Shown here one piece after another: positions 9,792-19,554 of a stretch of DNA of 64,000 nucleotides. The translations under genes were made by a program, and so were the position numbers. Under the pieces are notes generated by a model that saw only the letters and a list, made by a program, of their open reading frames with translations, did not search any database and was not told where the DNA came from. This stretch comes from Pseudomonas salomonii (GTDB lineage: Bacteria > Pseudomonadota > Gammaproteobacteria > Pseudomonadales > Pseudomonadaceae). Where the stretch lies: contig NZ_FNOX01000004.1 of assembly GCF_900107155.1 (NCBI RefSeq), positions 466,391 through 530,390 of the forward strand. The letters are read 5' to 3'. Every line of letters begins with the position of its first letter. Within the stretch, counting starts at the first letter, position 1.

Positions 9792-11705
9792 ATGTCCGTA
9801 CGACGCACACGCAAAGACGATGGCAGCCAATGGACAGTTGCGGACAGCCGCAGTGTTTATGGGATTCGCCATTGGGGGGCCGGGTATTTCGCGATCAATG
9901 ATGCCGGTCGCGTTGAAGTCCGTCCGAACGGCCCGAACAGCACGCCGGTTGATCTGTACGAGCAAGTCGACGAGCTGCGCAAAAGCGGCCTGTCCTTGCC
10001 GCTGCTGGTGCGTTTCCCCGACATCCTGCAAGACCGTGTACGCCAACTGACCGGCGCGTTCGATTCCAACATCGAGCGCCTGGAATACCAGAGCAAGTAC
10101 ACCGCGCTGTACCCGATCAAGGTGAACCAGCAGGAAGCGGTGATCGAGAACATCATCGCCACCCAGAACGTGTCGATCGGCCTGGAAGCCGGCTCCAAGC
10201 CTGAGCTGCTGGCCGTGCTGGCCCTGGCGCCGAAGGGCGGCACCATCGTCTGCAACGGTTACAAAGACCGTGAGTTCATCCGCCTGGCGCTGATGGGCCA
10301 GAAGCTTGGTCACAATGTGTTTATCGTGATCGAGAAAGAATCCGAAGTCGGCCTGGTGATCGAGGAGGCTGCAAGCCTCAAGGTCAAGCCGCAGGTTGGC
10401 CTGCGTGTGCGTTTGTCGTCGCTGGCGTCGAGCAAATGGGCGGACACCGGTGGCGAGAAATCCAAGTTCGGTTTGTCGGCGGCGCAATTGCTGTCGGTGG
10501 TCGAGCGCTTCCGCGCTGCCGGCCTGGACCAGGGCATCCGCCTGCTGCACTTTCATATGGGTTCGCAGATCGCCAACCTGGCCGACTACCAGCACGGTTT
10601 CAAGGAAGCCATTCGTTACTACGGCGAACTGCGCAACCTCGGCCTGCCGGTCGACCACATCGACGTGGGCGGCGGCCTGGGTGTGGACTACGACGGCACG
10701 CACTCGCGTAACGCCAGTTCGATCAACTACGACATGGACGATTACGCCGGTGTGGTCGTGGGCATGCTCAAGGAATTCTGCGACGCGCAGAGCCTGCCGC
10801 ACCCGCACATCTTCTCCGAAAGCGGCCGCTCCCTGACCGCCCACCACGCCATGCTGGTGGTGCAGGTCACCGACGTTGAAAAACACAACGACGAAATCCC
10901 GCAGATCGAGAACAAGGAAAGCCTGCCGGAAACCGTGCAGTGGCTGGTCGACCTGCTGGGCCCGACCGACATCGAAATGGTCACCGAGACTTACTGGCGC
11001 GCCACTCACTACATGAGCGACGTGGCCACCCAGTACGCCGACGGCAAGCTGACCCTGGCGGAAAAAGCCCTGGCCGAACAGTGCTACTTCGCCGTGTGCC
11101 GTCGCCTGCACAACTCGCTCAAAGCCCGTCAGCGCTCGCATCGCCAAGTGCTGGACGAACTCAACGACAAGCTGGCCGACAAGTACATCTGCAACTTCTC
11201 GGTGTTCCAGAGCCTGCCGGACACCTGGGCGATCGGCCAGGTGCTGCCGATTCTGCCGCTGCACCGTCTCGACGAAGAACCGCTGCGCCGCGCCGTGCTG
11301 CAAGACCTGACCTGCGACTCCGACGGCAAGATCAAGCAATACGTCGACGAGCAGAGCATCGAGACCAGCCTGCCGGTGCACGGTTTGAACGAAGGCGAAG
11401 ACTACTTGCTGGGTATCTTTCTGGTCGGCGCTTACCAGGAAATCCTCGGTGACATGCACAACCTGTTCGGTGACACCGACTCGGTGAACATCTACCAGCG
11501 TGAAGACGGTTCGGTGTACAGCGCCGGGATCGAGACCCACGACACCATCGAAGACATGCTGCGCTATGTGCACTTGTCGCCGGAGGAGTTGATGACGCAC
11601 TACCGTGACAAGTGCGCCAGCGCGAAGATCAGTGCCAGCGAGCGTACGCAGTTCCTGGATGCGTTGCGTCTGGGTTTGACGCGTTCGTCCTACCTGTCCT
11701 CATAA
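9792..11705 (+). CDS. speA: Biosynthetic arginine decarboxylase SpeA
   Basis: SpeA converts arginine to agmatine for putrescine and spermidine synthesis. The protein has 637 residues, the family length, of the fold-III PLP type. The PLP lysine is in ALYPIK at residue 110. [17 protein letters not shown], the glycine-rich phosphate loop [10 protein letters not shown] and ESGRS are also present. GGGGA precedes the ATG. The 212-base gap upstream contains no gene I can support. Position next to yciH matches PA4839. Confidence 0.97.
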   Translation: MSVRRTRKDDGSQWTVADSRSVYGIRHWGAGYFAINDAGRVEVRPNGPNSTPVDLYEQVDELRKSGLSLPLLVRFPDILQDRVRQLTGAFDSNIERLEYQSKYTALYPIKVNQQEAVIENIIATQNVSIGLEAGSKPELLAVLALAPKGGTIVCNGYKDREFIRLALMGQKLGHNVFIVIEKESEVGLVIEEAASLKVKPQVGLRVRLSSLASSKWADTGGEKSKFGLSAAQLLSVVERFRAAGLDQGIRLLHFHMGSQIANLADYQHGFKEAIRYYGELRNLGLPVDHIDVGGGLGVDYDGTHSRNASSINYDMDDYAGVVVGMLKEFCDAQSLPHPHIFSESGRSLTAHHAMLVVQVTDVEKHNDEIPQIENKESLPETVQWLVDLLGPTDIEMVTETYWRATHYMSDVATQYADGKLTLAEKALAEQCYFAVCRRLHNSLKARQRSHRQVLDELNDKLADKYICNFSVFQSLPDTWAIGQVLPILPLHRLDEEPLRRAVLQDLTCDSDGKIKQYVDEQSIETSLPVHGLNEGEDYLLGIFLVGAYQEILGDMHNLFGDTDSVNIYQREDGSVYSAGIETHDTIEDMLRYVHLSPEELMTHYRDKCASAKISASERTQFLDALRLGLTRSSYLSS

Positions 11706-11751
11706 GTACACTGCTCCCAGGCTGACAAGATCTCAAAGTGACAGAGATCCA

Positions 11752-11842
11752 GTGTGGGAGCGGGCTTGCCCGCGATAGCGGTGTATCGGTCAGCACCTTC
11801 AGGGCTGACACACCGCCATCGCAGGCAAGCCCGCTACCACAT
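11752..11842. repeat. REP doublet (inverted pair)
   Basis: A GTGGGAGCGGGCTTGCCCGC arm and a complementary arm ending in GCAAGCCCGCTACCACA are separated by about 40 bases. It lies 46 bases after the speA stop and belongs to the recurrent Pseudomonas REP family seen throughout the window. Confidence 0.9.
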
Positions 11843-11885
11843 TTGGATTTTCGTTTGGTCGTACCTTCTGTGTGAGGTCTGAACG

Positions 11886-12749
11886 ATGTCGAGCAAATGG
11901 CTGCAAGCGTTAACCCTGGCAGTCGCCGCATTCCTCTCGGCCTGCTCTCCGATCAAAGTGCTCAACGCACTCACCCCTACCAACACGTTCACCAAAACTT
12001 CATCCATTGCCTACGGCCCTGACCCGCGTCAGCAGCTCGATATCTATCGCCCCGTCACCGCCTTGCCAAACGCCCCGGTGGTGGTGTTCTTCTACGGCGG
12101 CAGCTGGAACAGCGGCTCCAAGGATGATTACGGTTTTGTCGGCGAAGCCCTGGCCTCTCGTGGCATTGTGGTAGTGATCGCGGACTACCGGCTTTACCCG
12201 CAAGTGCGTTACCCCGCTTTTCTCCAGGACGGCGCCCAAGCGGTGGCCTGGACTCACCAACACATCGCCGAGTACGGCGCCGACCCCAAGCAGCTCTACC
12301 TGATGGGCCATAGCTCCGGTGCCTATAACGCCTCGATGCTGGCACTGGATGCGCGTTGGCTGAACGAGGTCAAGCTGTCACCCTCGATGCTCAAGGGCTG
12401 GATCGGCCTGGCCGGGCCCTATGACTTCCTGCCGATTGAAAACCGCGATGTGCGCCCGGTGTTTTTCTTCCCGGACTCACCGCCCGATTCCCAGCCCATC
12501 AACCACGTCAGCCATGACGCACCGCCGAGCCTGTTGATCGCCTCGGTGAGCGACACGCTGGTCAACCCCACGCGCAACACGGGCGGGCTGGCGAAGAAAC
12601 TGCTCGAAGCGGGTGTGCCGGTCGAGACGTTTTACTTCACCAGAACCAGCCACGCGACATTGGTGGCATCCATTGCCAAGCCGTTGCGCTGGCTGGCGCC
12701 GGTGCTGGATCAGGTCACGGCGTTTATCCGCTCCACTCCAGGCCGGTGA
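11886..12749 (+). CDS. Alpha/beta hydrolase (carboxylesterase-type) lipoprotein
   Basis: A 287-residue alpha/beta hydrolase. The N-terminal signal ends in the lipobox LSAC with Cys20, so the mature enzyme is probably lipid-anchored facing the periplasm. The oxyanion motif reads FYGGSW, and the nucleophile elbow GHSSG carries Ser144. A C-terminal SHATL supplies the catalytic histidine. This is the esterase/lipase group related to BD-FAE and kynurenine formamidase; the substrate is unknown. It appears monocistronic, convergent with the next gene only eight bases away. Confidence 0.85.
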   Translation: MSSKWLQALTLAVAAFLSACSPIKVLNALTPTNTFTKTSSIAYGPDPRQQLDIYRPVTALPNAPVVVFFYGGSWNSGSKDDYGFVGEALASRGIVVVIADYRLYPQVRYPAFLQDGAQAVAWTHQHIAEYGADPKQLYLMGHSSGAYNASMLALDARWLNEVKLSPSMLKGWIGLAGPYDFLPIENRDVRPVFFFPDSPPDSQPINHVSHDAPPSLLIASVSDTLVNPTRNTGGLAKKLLEAGVPVETFYFTRTSHATLVASIAKPLRWLAPVLDQVTAFIRSTPGR

Positions 12750-12757
12750 GGCTGGCT

Positions 12758-13186
12758 TTACCGGACTATCAGGGTGTACTTGGCCGAGCTTTCGGGGCTG
12801 CTTTTCTCCATCGCGACAGACTGCAGCGTGTTTTGCGCTGAAGGGCTGACTGTCCAGCCATCGTCATTCTCCATCAGTGTTCGACCCTGTGGGGGTACCG
12901 TCGTTGTTATGCCTAGTCGTGTCACGACGATGTGATAGTTCGTTTGATTCACAATCTCCACGCCGGCCGGGATGACGGGCTGCGTGGGGAGTGCTGACGG
13001 ATCGTCATCCAGTTTGAACGACCATTCGGCCGTGTCCGGAGTGACTGGCGCAACCTGAACAGGCGGTTCGGCGACGGTTTCGGTTGGAGGCCTGGCTTTT
13101 TTCTTCTTGGACTTACGAAGCACCGCGACAGCTATCAAGACGACCACTATCAACGCGCCGATAATCCAGTAGGTGTTGTTGCTCAT
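12758..13186 (-). CDS. Hypothetical membrane-anchored protein
   Basis: A 142-residue protein, not recognised as a named family. One N-terminal membrane helix (about residues 7-23, IIGALIVVVLIAVAVL) is followed by a strongly basic stop-transfer stretch (RKSKKKKARP), a Pro-rich linker, and a C-terminal domain rich in beta-type residues (VVTRLGITTTVPPQGRTLM). AAGGAAG precedes the ATG. It stands alone between convergent and codirectional neighbours. No function can be proposed. Confidence 0.75.
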   Translation of the reverse strand: MSNNTYWIIGALIVVVLIAVAVLRKSKKKKARPPTETVAEPPVQVAPVTPDTAEWSFKLDDDPSALPTQPVIPAGVEIVNQTNYHIVVTRLGITTTVPPQGRTLMENDDGWTVSPSAQNTLQSVAMEKSSPESSAKYTLIVR

Positions 13187-13303
13187 GGGGTTCTTCCTTG
13201 AGTTGAAAGGTGATCGCAGCCTGAGGCCAAAGACTCTTCAGGCGCGATCTCCATTCAACGCCGGAACGTCAGCGTTGTAACCTGTGAGAACTGACAGGGC
13301 CAA

Positions 13304-14647
13304 TTACCCCAGCCATTGATTACGTTTGTTCAGCCGCCAGGCGATTGCACACAGCGTGAGGCTACGCAGGGCCATGAACACCAGGAAACTTATCCACAGC
13401 CCGTGGTTGCCGTAGCCCTGTAACAACCACGCGAAGGGCAGCAGTATCACCACGGTCAGCAGCATGCCATTGCGCATCTCGCGCGCGCGGGTGGCGCCGA
13501 TGAACAGGCCGTCCAGCAGGTAGCTCCACACCGCAATCAACGGCAGTACGGCCAGATAGGGCAGGTAAGTATCGGCGGTTTCACGCACGCTCGGGATGTC
13601 GGTTTGCATGGCGATAAACAGGTGCCCGGCGAAGGTGAACAGCAGCGCGAACCCCACACTGGCAATCAATGACCAACCACAGGCAACCACCAGCGAGCGG
13701 CGCAACGCCTGGCGGTCATGCGCACCGATGGCGTGCCCGCACAGGGCTTCCACTGCGTGGGCCAAACCGTCGAGGGCGTGGGCGGTCAACAGCAGGCCGT
13801 TGAGCAACAGCGCATTGGCCGCCACGGTGGCATCGCCCAGACGGGCGCCTTGCACGGTGATCATGAAAAACACCGATTGCAGCGCCAGGCTGCGCATAAA
13901 GATATCGCGGTTCACCGCCAGCAGTGGGCGCCAGCGTTGCCAGCGCTTTAATGCCGCCCAGGCGATATGCCCGGGATACGCGCGCAGGGCTTTTTGCGTG
14001 AGGGCCAGGCCGAGCAGGGCGCCGGTCCATTCGGCGATAACGGAGGCGCGTGCGGAGCCGACCACACCCCACTCCAGGCCGAGTACAAACCACAGGTTCA
14101 AGGCGATGTTGACCAGGTTGGTAGTCAGCAGGATAGCCAGTGGTGCGCGGGCATTTTGCGTGCCGAGGAACCAGCCGACCAAGGCGTAGCTGGCGAGCGC
14201 GGCGGGCAGGCCGAACAAACGCGTGTGGAAAAAATCGCGAGTCAGCTGGTTCAGCTCGGGCGAGGGCTGCATCCACTCCAGGGCCAGATGGCTCAGCGGG
14301 ATGCCCACGGTGCCCAGCAGCATCGCCAGCCCCAGCGCCAGCAGCAAACCTTGCAGCAGGATTTGCCTGAGTGCCGCGCCATCCTCGCGCCCGGCGGCTT
14401 GTGCTGCAAACCCGGTAGACCCCATGCGCAGAAAGCCCATGGCCCAGGCCAGGAAGGTATACAGGCTGGCGCCCACCGCCACGGCGCCGAGTTGATGGGC
14501 GTGGGGCAGGTGGCCGATGACCATGCTGTCCACCAGGGCCACCAGCGGCACCGAGATGTTCGACAAGATCATCGGCGCCGCCAATGCCCAGACGCGGCGA
14601 TGGGTGGAGCGGTCGCGCCAATCCGTCAGCAGGGTGAGTGTTTTCAA
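13304..14647 (-). CDS. MATE-family efflux transporter (DinF-like)
   Basis: A 447-residue polytopic membrane protein with about 12 predicted helices and the DinF-type start of the MATE fold (WALAAPMILSNISVPLVAL, then VIGHL). MATE proteins export drugs or metabolites with H+ or Na+. The reading starts at TTG 14647; no ATG lies before residue 26, and that methionine is inside the first conserved helix, so a non-ATG start is required. The gene starts four bases beyond the stop of the upstream small membrane protein, suggesting coupling. The substrate is unknown. Confidence 0.9.
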   Translation of the reverse strand: MKTLTLLTDWRDRSTHRRVWALAAPMILSNISVPLVALVDSMVIGHLPHAHQLGAVAVGASLYTFLAWAMGFLRMGSTGFAAQAAGREDGAALRQILLQGLLLALGLAMLLGTVGIPLSHLALEWMQPSPELNQLTRDFFHTRLFGLPAALASYALVGWFLGTQNARAPLAILLTTNLVNIALNLWFVLGLEWGVVGSARASVIAEWTGALLGLALTQKALRAYPGHIAWAALKRWQRWRPLLAVNRDIFMRSLALQSVFFMITVQGARLGDATVAANALLLNGLLLTAHALDGLAHAVEALCGHAIGAHDRQALRRSLVVACGWSLIASVGFALLFTFAGHLFIAMQTDIPSVRETADTYLPYLAVLPLIAVWSYLLDGLFIGATRAREMRNGMLLTVVILLPFAWLLQGYGNHGLWISFLVFMALRSLTLCAIAWRLNKRNQWLG

Positions 14648-14650
14648 GTA

Positions 14651-14944
14651 TTAATGCACAACCCAACTGAGCAACCACAGCCCCAGCATCAACCAGATAA
14701 TCCCCATAATGATGGACGCACGCATAAACGCACGCACCGCCGAGTACAGCAACATCAACCCGATGATCAGGGCGGCGATGCTGATGATCGAGGTGTCCAT
14801 GCCCAATGTGCGCGACAGGCCTTCAATAAAGTTGCCGCCTGCGTGGGTCAAGGCGCCGAACAACCCGCTGAGCCCGTCGACGATAAAGCGGATGACGGAA
14901 CCCAGTGCCTGGCCCAACCATTCGAAAAAGCTTTCTACCTGCAT
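14651..14944 (-). CDS. Small hydrophobic membrane protein
   Basis: A 97-residue protein with amphipathic and hydrophobic N-terminal helices (SFFEWLGQALGSVIRFIV) and two clear membrane helices near residues 53-70 and 78-95. CAGGA lies six bases before the ATG. I do not recognise the family. It is immediately upstream of the MATE exporter with almost no gap, so it is probably cotranscribed. A role with the exporter is inference from position only. Confidence 0.7.
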   Translation of the reverse strand: MQVESFFEWLGQALGSVIRFIVDGLSGLFGALTHAGGNFIEGLSRTLGMDTSIISIAALIIGLMLLYSAVRAFMRASIIMGIIWLMLGLWLLSWVVH

Positions 14945-15098
14945 GTGTGTGTCCTGATGAAGAGGGGGGCGTCGCTGAGCCTTTGGTCGTTATTACACCA
15001 AGCGAGTTCCCTTTTAGCATAGAGGTTGATGCGTTACAGGGATTCACTTGCCTTCGCCCGGCATCCGCCCGAAGCTATACACCTTCAGGAGCCCCCGC

Positions 15099-15407
15099 AT
15101 GAACCTCGAACACCTCACCGAACGCTTGCACCGTATTCGCGATACCAACGACTGGAAGCGCTTCCACAGCCCAAAAAACCTGGCCATGGCCGCCAGTGTG
15201 GAAATGTCCGAGCTGGTGGAAATCTTCCAGTGGCTGACCGAAGACCAGTCGCGCCAGCTGCCGGCTGACAAACTCGCCCACGCCGGGCAGGAAGTCGGCG
15301 ATATCGTGCTGTACCTGCTGTTGCTGTGCAGTGAGCTGGGCCTGGACATGAACGAAGTGGTACGCGCCAAACTGGCCGACAGCGAACGGCGGTTCGCCCA
15401 TGAGTGA
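15099..15407 (+). CDS. MazG-like nucleotide pyrophosphohydrolase
   Basis: A 102-residue all-helical MazG-type protein. It has the paired acidic motifs of the family, EMSELVEIFQW and EVGDIVLYLLLL, which bind Mg2+ and the triphosphate. Members of this short group (MazG-like/RS21-C6) hydrolyse non-canonical or excess NTPs to NMPs. The start is ATG 15099, with AGGAG upstream; earlier in-frame starts have no ribosome site. It overlaps the start of cmoM by eight bases, so the two are coupled. Confidence 0.9.
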   Translation: MNLEHLTERLHRIRDTNDWKRFHSPKNLAMAASVEMSELVEIFQWLTEDQSRQLPADKLAHAGQEVGDIVLYLLLLCSELGLDMNEVVRAKLADSERRFAHE

Positions 15408-16149
15408 CCGTCACTTCGACCAGTTGGCCACGCGCTTTGCCGAGAAGATCTACGGCGGCGCCAAAGGCGCGATTCGTCTGGCGGTGTTGCAGGCCGACCT
15501 GACTGAAGCCTTGCCCGAGCGACCGCTGCGCGTGCTGGATATCGGCGCGGGCCTGGGGCATATGTCGTTGTGGCTGGCCGAGCGTGGTCATCACGTGACC
15601 CTGGCCGAGCCCGCCGAGCCGATGCTTGAAGGCGCCCGTCAGCGGTTTGCCGAGGCGGGGCAGACCGCGACCTTTATCCACGCGCCCTGGCAGCAATTGC
15701 TCGGCCAGCTCACTGAGCCTTACGACCTGGTGTTGTGCCACGCCGTGCTCGAATGGCTGGCCGAACCTCACGCGATTCTGCCGGTGCTGCACCAGCTCAC
15801 GGTGCCCGGCGGCTGGCTGTCGCTGGCGTTCTACAACCGTGATGCGCTGATTTACCGCAACCTGCTCAAAGGCCACTTCCGCAAAATGCGCAAGAACGAC
15901 ATGGCCGGCGAGAAGCAAAGCCTTACCCCGCAACAGCCGCTCGACCCACGGGAACTGGCGGCGCAACTCGAAGGGCTTTGGCAGGTCGAAAGCCAAAGTG
16001 GCGTGCGGGTGTTCCACGACTACATGCCGGTGGAATTCCAGGCCCGCGCCGATCTGCAGGACTTGTTGGAGATGGAACTCGCTCACCGTCGTCACCCAAG
16101 CTTTGCCGGGCTTGGGCGTTATTTGCACTGGATCTGCCGTCCGGTTTAA
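15400..16149 (+). CDS. cmoM: tRNA 5-carboxymethoxyuridine methyltransferase CmoM
   Basis: CmoM methylates the carboxyl group of 5-carboxymethoxyuridine at the wobble position of several tRNAs. The protein has 249 residues. It begins with the family-specific DRHFDQLATRFAEKIYG and GAIRLAVL, then the SAM-binding motif VLDIGAGLGHMS and the acidic loop LAEPAEPMLE. Similarity to the E. coli SmtA/CmoM N-terminus supports the call over a generic methyltransferase. It overlaps the MazG-like gene by eight bases. Confidence 0.85.
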   Translation: MSDRHFDQLATRFAEKIYGGAKGAIRLAVLQADLTEALPERPLRVLDIGAGLGHMSLWLAERGHHVTLAEPAEPMLEGARQRFAEAGQTATFIHAPWQQLLGQLTEPYDLVLCHAVLEWLAEPHAILPVLHQLTVPGGWLSLAFYNRDALIYRNLLKGHFRKMRKNDMAGEKQSLTPQQPLDPRELAAQLEGLWQVESQSGVRVFHDYMPVEFQARADLQDLLEMELAHRRHPSFAGLGRYLHWICRPV

Positions 16150-16173
16150 GCGGCCCAGTCTGCGGAGGTCGAA

Positions 16174-16776
16174 ATGCGTCGTCTCTGTTTGATCCTGTTA
16201 TCGCTGGGCGTGAGCGCTTGCTCCACGCCCAACCCCTACGTGGCCGCCTCGACCCCGATGCCGCCGGCTCCGGCCCAGGCGGCCAATACCTTTGATGCCA
16301 GTGCCTACCCGGCGCCGGTGCGCGACTATGGTGCCTACCGCAGTTGGGGCTGGCTCAACGGCCAACTGCCGGCGGGCACGGCCTGGGCCGATTCGGCGCA
16401 AATCGCCGAAGCGGTCAGCGGTGCCCTCGACCAGCGCGGCTTGCGCCCCTTGCATGACAACCGCGCTCCCGACCTGCTGGTGAGCGCCGATGTGCGCCTG
16501 GAAAAACGCCTGCGCCAGGTGCAGGACGACTATGGCTACGGCTACGGCGGCTATAACCGCTATGGCAATGGCTACGGCATGTACAACACGGTGCCGGTGG
16601 TACGCACGTATGAGGTGACGGTGGCGGTGGCGCGCGTGAGCCTGTTCGATGCCCGCACGCGCCAGCCGGTATGGAGCACCAGCGCCGAAACCACCAGCCA
16701 GGGCAGCCTGAGCGAACGCGCTGATGCATTGCGTGAAGCGATGCAAAAGGCAATGAGCGCTTATCCACCCAGTTAG
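16174..16776 (+). CDS. DUF4136 lipoprotein (first of a tandem pair)
   Basis: A 200-residue predicted lipoprotein. The signal [16 protein letters not shown] has a lipobox with Cys16. The mature domain shows the DUF4136 pattern: [10 protein letters not shown] near its start, ALDQRGLRP in the middle, then a Gly/Tyr-rich loop ([16 protein letters not shown]) and a strand-rich end ([10 protein letters not shown]). GGAGG precedes the ATG. A paralogue follows 46 bases downstream, an evident tandem duplication. The family has no established function; an outer-membrane location is inferred. Confidence 0.85.
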   Translation: MRRLCLILLSLGVSACSTPNPYVAASTPMPPAPAQAANTFDASAYPAPVRDYGAYRSWGWLNGQLPAGTAWADSAQIAEAVSGALDQRGLRPLHDNRAPDLLVSADVRLEKRLRQVQDDYGYGYGGYNRYGNGYGMYNTVPVVRTYEVTVAVARVSLFDARTRQPVWSTSAETTSQGSLSERADALREAMQKAMSAYPPS

Positions 16777-16821
16777 CAGCTATTCTCATCTCAGGCTGAT
16801 TCCGTCTTTTGGAGAACACCC

Positions 16822-17379
16822 ATGCTTCGTCGCCTTGCTGCACTAGCCGTACTGGTCTTGTTGAGTGGCTGCCAGACCAGCCAGGTCAACCACGACTTTG
16901 ATGCCAGCCGCGATTTTGGCGCCTACCGCAACTGGGCCTGGAAAGACCCAGCGCTGCAATACCGCCCGGATGATCCTCGGATCAAGAGCGACCTCACCGA
17001 GCAACGCATCCGCCAGGCCGTGGGTGAGCAACTCGACCAACGCGGCCTGCGCCCCGCCGCCGCGGGTGCCAAGGCCGACCTGAATGTGCAGGCCTACCTG
17101 ATCGTCGAAGACCGCCAGCAACAAGTCACCACTAACTACGGCGGCGCCTGGGGCGGCCCGTGGAATGGCTACTGGGGCGGGCCGATGTACAACGAAACGC
17201 GCAACATCACTTACAAAGTGGCGACCATCCAGATCGACCTGCTCGACGGCAAGGACGGCAAACTGGTATGGCGTGGCAGCGACGAGCAGATGATGGCCAG
17301 CACGCCGAACCCACAGGATCGCAGTGATGCGATTCGCAGCACAGTGAGCAAGATCCTCTCCAACTACCCGCCGCACTAA
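16822..17379 (+). CDS. DUF4136 lipoprotein (second of a tandem pair)
   Basis: A 185-residue lipoprotein with signal MLRRLAALAVLVLLSGC (Cys17). It parallels its upstream neighbour: [19 protein letters not shown], a Gly/Trp/Asn-rich loop (YGGAWGGPWNGYWGG) and GKLVWRGSDE. The two differ mostly in the loop, Tyr-rich in the first and Trp-rich in the second. GGAG lies before the ATG. Function is unknown; a shared transcript with the first copy is likely. Confidence 0.85.
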   Translation: MLRRLAALAVLVLLSGCQTSQVNHDFDASRDFGAYRNWAWKDPALQYRPDDPRIKSDLTEQRIRQAVGEQLDQRGLRPAAAGAKADLNVQAYLIVEDRQQQVTTNYGGAWGGPWNGYWGGPMYNETRNITYKVATIQIDLLDGKDGKLVWRGSDEQMMASTPNPQDRSDAIRSTVSKILSNYPPH

Positions 17380-17395
17380 CGACCACCGCCAAAAC

Positions 17396-17486
17396 CTGTG
17401 GGAGCGGGCTTGCCCGCGATAGCGATCTGTCAGTCAAGGACGTATTGACTGATCTCTAGTCATCGCGGGCAAGCCCGCTCCCACAT
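17396..17486. repeat. REP doublet (inverted pair)
   Basis: A GTGGGAGCGGGCTTGCCCGC arm and its complement (GCGGGCAAGCCCGCTCCCAC) flank a centre of about 45 bases. It separates the DUF4136 pair from tadG. Confidence 0.92.
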
Positions 17487-17494
17487 TTTTGGTC

Positions 17495-17522
17495 TTCACC
17501 ACCTTCAGCCCTTGTCTACACT
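17495..17522 (+). promoter_or_regulatory. Candidate promoter for tadG
   Basis: TTCACC (17495-17500) and TACACT (17517-17522) are spaced by 16 bases and lie 55 bases upstream of the tadG ATG, just past the REP doublet. tadG thus probably has its own promoter, separate from the main tad operon. Confidence 0.35.
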
Positions 17523-17577
17523 CAATTGCATCCCAGGAGAGTAAGCGCTCGGCAACTCGCCGGCACAGGAGTGCTCG

Positions 17578-19554
17578 ATGTCTCCCCGACTTGGTTCCAG
17601 GCAACGTGGCGCAATCGGCCTGATGGCCGCCGGCGTGTTGGCGGTGGTGCTGGCCTTTACTTTGCTGATGATCGACAGCGGCCGCCTGTACCTGGAGAAG
17701 CGCAAGCTGCAAGGCGTGGCGGACACGGCGGCGCTGGAAGCGGTGAGCCGCAGCGGCACGTGCCTGAGCGGTTTGAGCGCGGCGGCGTTTGCCGGGCAGA
17801 GTGTGGCGCGCAATCATTTTGTGGTGGGCAGCGGCAATACCCTGGTGACCCAATGCGGCAACATAACCACCGCCGCGTCGGGCCGGCGCATCTTCAGTGC
17901 CAACCCTGCGGTGTCATCGGCGATTCAAGTGGTGGTGAGCAAAACCGTGACCACCAGCGTGGCCGCCGGGGTGTGGGCGTTGTTCTCCGGCAACCCGGTG
18001 AGCCTCAATACCGTATTGACCGCGACCGCCGTGGCGGCGGTGCCCACGCCGCCTTCGGCCCAACTGACCCTCAACAGCAACCTGGCCAGCGTCAACACGG
18101 CAAGTGCGAGCCTGTTGAACCCGCTGTTCAGTGGCTTGCTCGGCGGTAACGTCAACCTGACGGTCGCCGGGTGGAATGGTTTGCTCACTACCAATATCAA
18201 CCTGCTCAGTTACCTCAACCAACTGGCGATCAACCTCAACGTGACCGCCGGCAACTACACCCAGTTGCTCAACACCAACGTCACCGCCGCGCAGTTGATC
18301 CAGGCCGCGGTCACCGTACTGACCGCCAACGGTGCAACGGCGGACGTGATCACCGCCCTGGGCAGCTTGCAAGTCGCCGCGATCAACCAGACGCCGTTGA
18401 CCGTTGGGCAGATCCTGCAATTGCAGACGGGCACCACTTCTGCAGCGCTGAATGCCAATTTGCAGGTGTTTCAACTGATCCAGGGCGTTGTGCAACTGTC
18501 CAACAGCAAAAGCGCGGCGGCGGCGACCTTGCCCGTGAGTGTGCTGGGGCTGGCCAATATCACCACCCAGGTCAAAGTGATCGAACCGCCGCAGTTGTCG
18601 GCCATCGGCAACCCGGTGCTGGCGGCGGCCAACCCTACAGGGCCAAATAAAATTTACGTACGCACCGCCCAAGTGCGCACGCAAGTGACCGTGAGCTTGC
18701 CGGTATTGAGTGCGTTGTCGGGGCTGAACACCGCGGTCAACGACTTGTTGGGGCCGCTGACGCCGGTGCTCGGCAGCCTGCTGAGCCTGAACCTGGTGAG
18801 CACGATCAACTCGGCCTTGTGTTTGCTGGGCGCCGGTTGCCAGCAGGCGGATTTGCTGGTGCTGCCCGGCAACCTGCCGATTAACATCGTGCTGGATGCC
18901 GGCGCCGCGAGCAGTTACGTCACTGCCTACAGCTGCCCGACCGGCAATGCCGGCACCAAGAGCCTGACGGCGTACACCACCACCTCGCTGGCGTCGTTGA
19001 ATGTGGGCAGTATCACCAATGCGTTTTCCAGCACCTTACCGATGACGGTAGCGCCGTTACCCCTGATCGATATTGGCACCAAGACCTGCCACAAGATCCT
19101 CGGCATCGGCAGCTGTGACCCGCGCGTGCCGTTTGCCGGTGGCGGTATCGCGATCAAGGTGCAAAGCCCGATTGCGGCAAGTAATCAAACCCTGGTGTTC
19201 TCCAGTACCACGCCATTTGCCACACCACCGAATGTGGGGCTTACACCGACTTACAAGGCCGCGACGCCGGCCACCAATGTGGTGAGCAGCCTTTCAACCA
19301 CGCTCAATGGCGTGGGCATCACGGCGTACCAACCGTCCGGAGCAAGCCCGCTGGGCATTCTGGCGCCTACGGTCACAGCGCTGCTCGGTGGTGTCAGCGC
19401 CATCGTCACTCCCGTCGTGGATGGCCTGCTCGGCCCGCTGCTCAACCCGATCCTCAACAACCTGCTGAGCATGCTGGGCATTAGCCTGGTGAATGTGAAC
19501 GTCGGCGCCAACCTCACCTGTGGCCAGACCGGCGAGGCCTACCTGGTGATTTAA
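17578..19554 (+). CDS. tadG: Tad pilus assembly protein TadG
   Basis: A 658-residue TadG-like protein of the Flp/Tad pilus system. The N-terminus (RQRGAIGLMAAGVLAVVLAF) is the TadG-like membrane segment, followed by LLMIDSGRLYLEKRKLQGVADTAA-type sequence typical of the Flp pilus-assembly TadE/G-like domain. The rest is a long Ala/Thr/Asn/Val-rich extracytoplasmic region. AGGAG lies six bases before the ATG. Its stop overlaps the stop of the convergent pprA by sharing TTAA. It stands apart from the main tad operon, on the opposite strand. Confidence 0.88.
   Translation: MSPRLGSRQRGAIGLMAAGVLAVVLAFTLLMIDSGRLYLEKRKLQGVADTAALEAVSRSGTCLSGLSAAAFAGQSVARNHFVVGSGNTLVTQCGNITTAASGRRIFSANPAVSSAIQVVVSKTVTTSVAAGVWALFSGNPVSLNTVLTATAVAAVPTPPSAQLTLNSNLASVNTASASLLNPLFSGLLGGNVNLTVAGWNGLLTTNINLLSYLNQLAINLNVTAGNYTQLLNTNVTAAQLIQAAVTVLTANGATADVITALGSLQVAAINQTPLTVGQILQLQTGTTSAALNANLQVFQLIQGVVQLSNSKSAAAATLPVSVLGLANITTQVKVIEPPQLSAIGNPVLAAANPTGPNKIYVRTAQVRTQVTVSLPVLSALSGLNTAVNDLLGPLTPVLGSLLSLNLVSTINSALCLLGAGCQQADLLVLPGNLPINIVLDAGAASSYVTAYSCPTGNAGTKSLTAYTTTSLASLNVGSITNAFSSTLPMTVAPLPLIDIGTKTCHKILGIGSCDPRVPFAGGGIAIKVQSPIAASNQTLVFSSTTPFATPPNVGLTPTYKAATPATNVVSSLSTTLNGVGITAYQPSGASPLGILAPTVTALLGGVSAIVTPVVDGLLGPLLNPILNNLLSMLGISLVNVNVGANLTCGQTGEAYLVI

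Noticed and set aside
9576..11600. 674-residue minus-strand open reading
   Set aside because: Antisense of speA; His/Val/Gln-rich without motifs.
12000..12311. Minus-strand reading in the esterase gene
   Set aside because: Antisense of the esterase; no domain or ribosome site.
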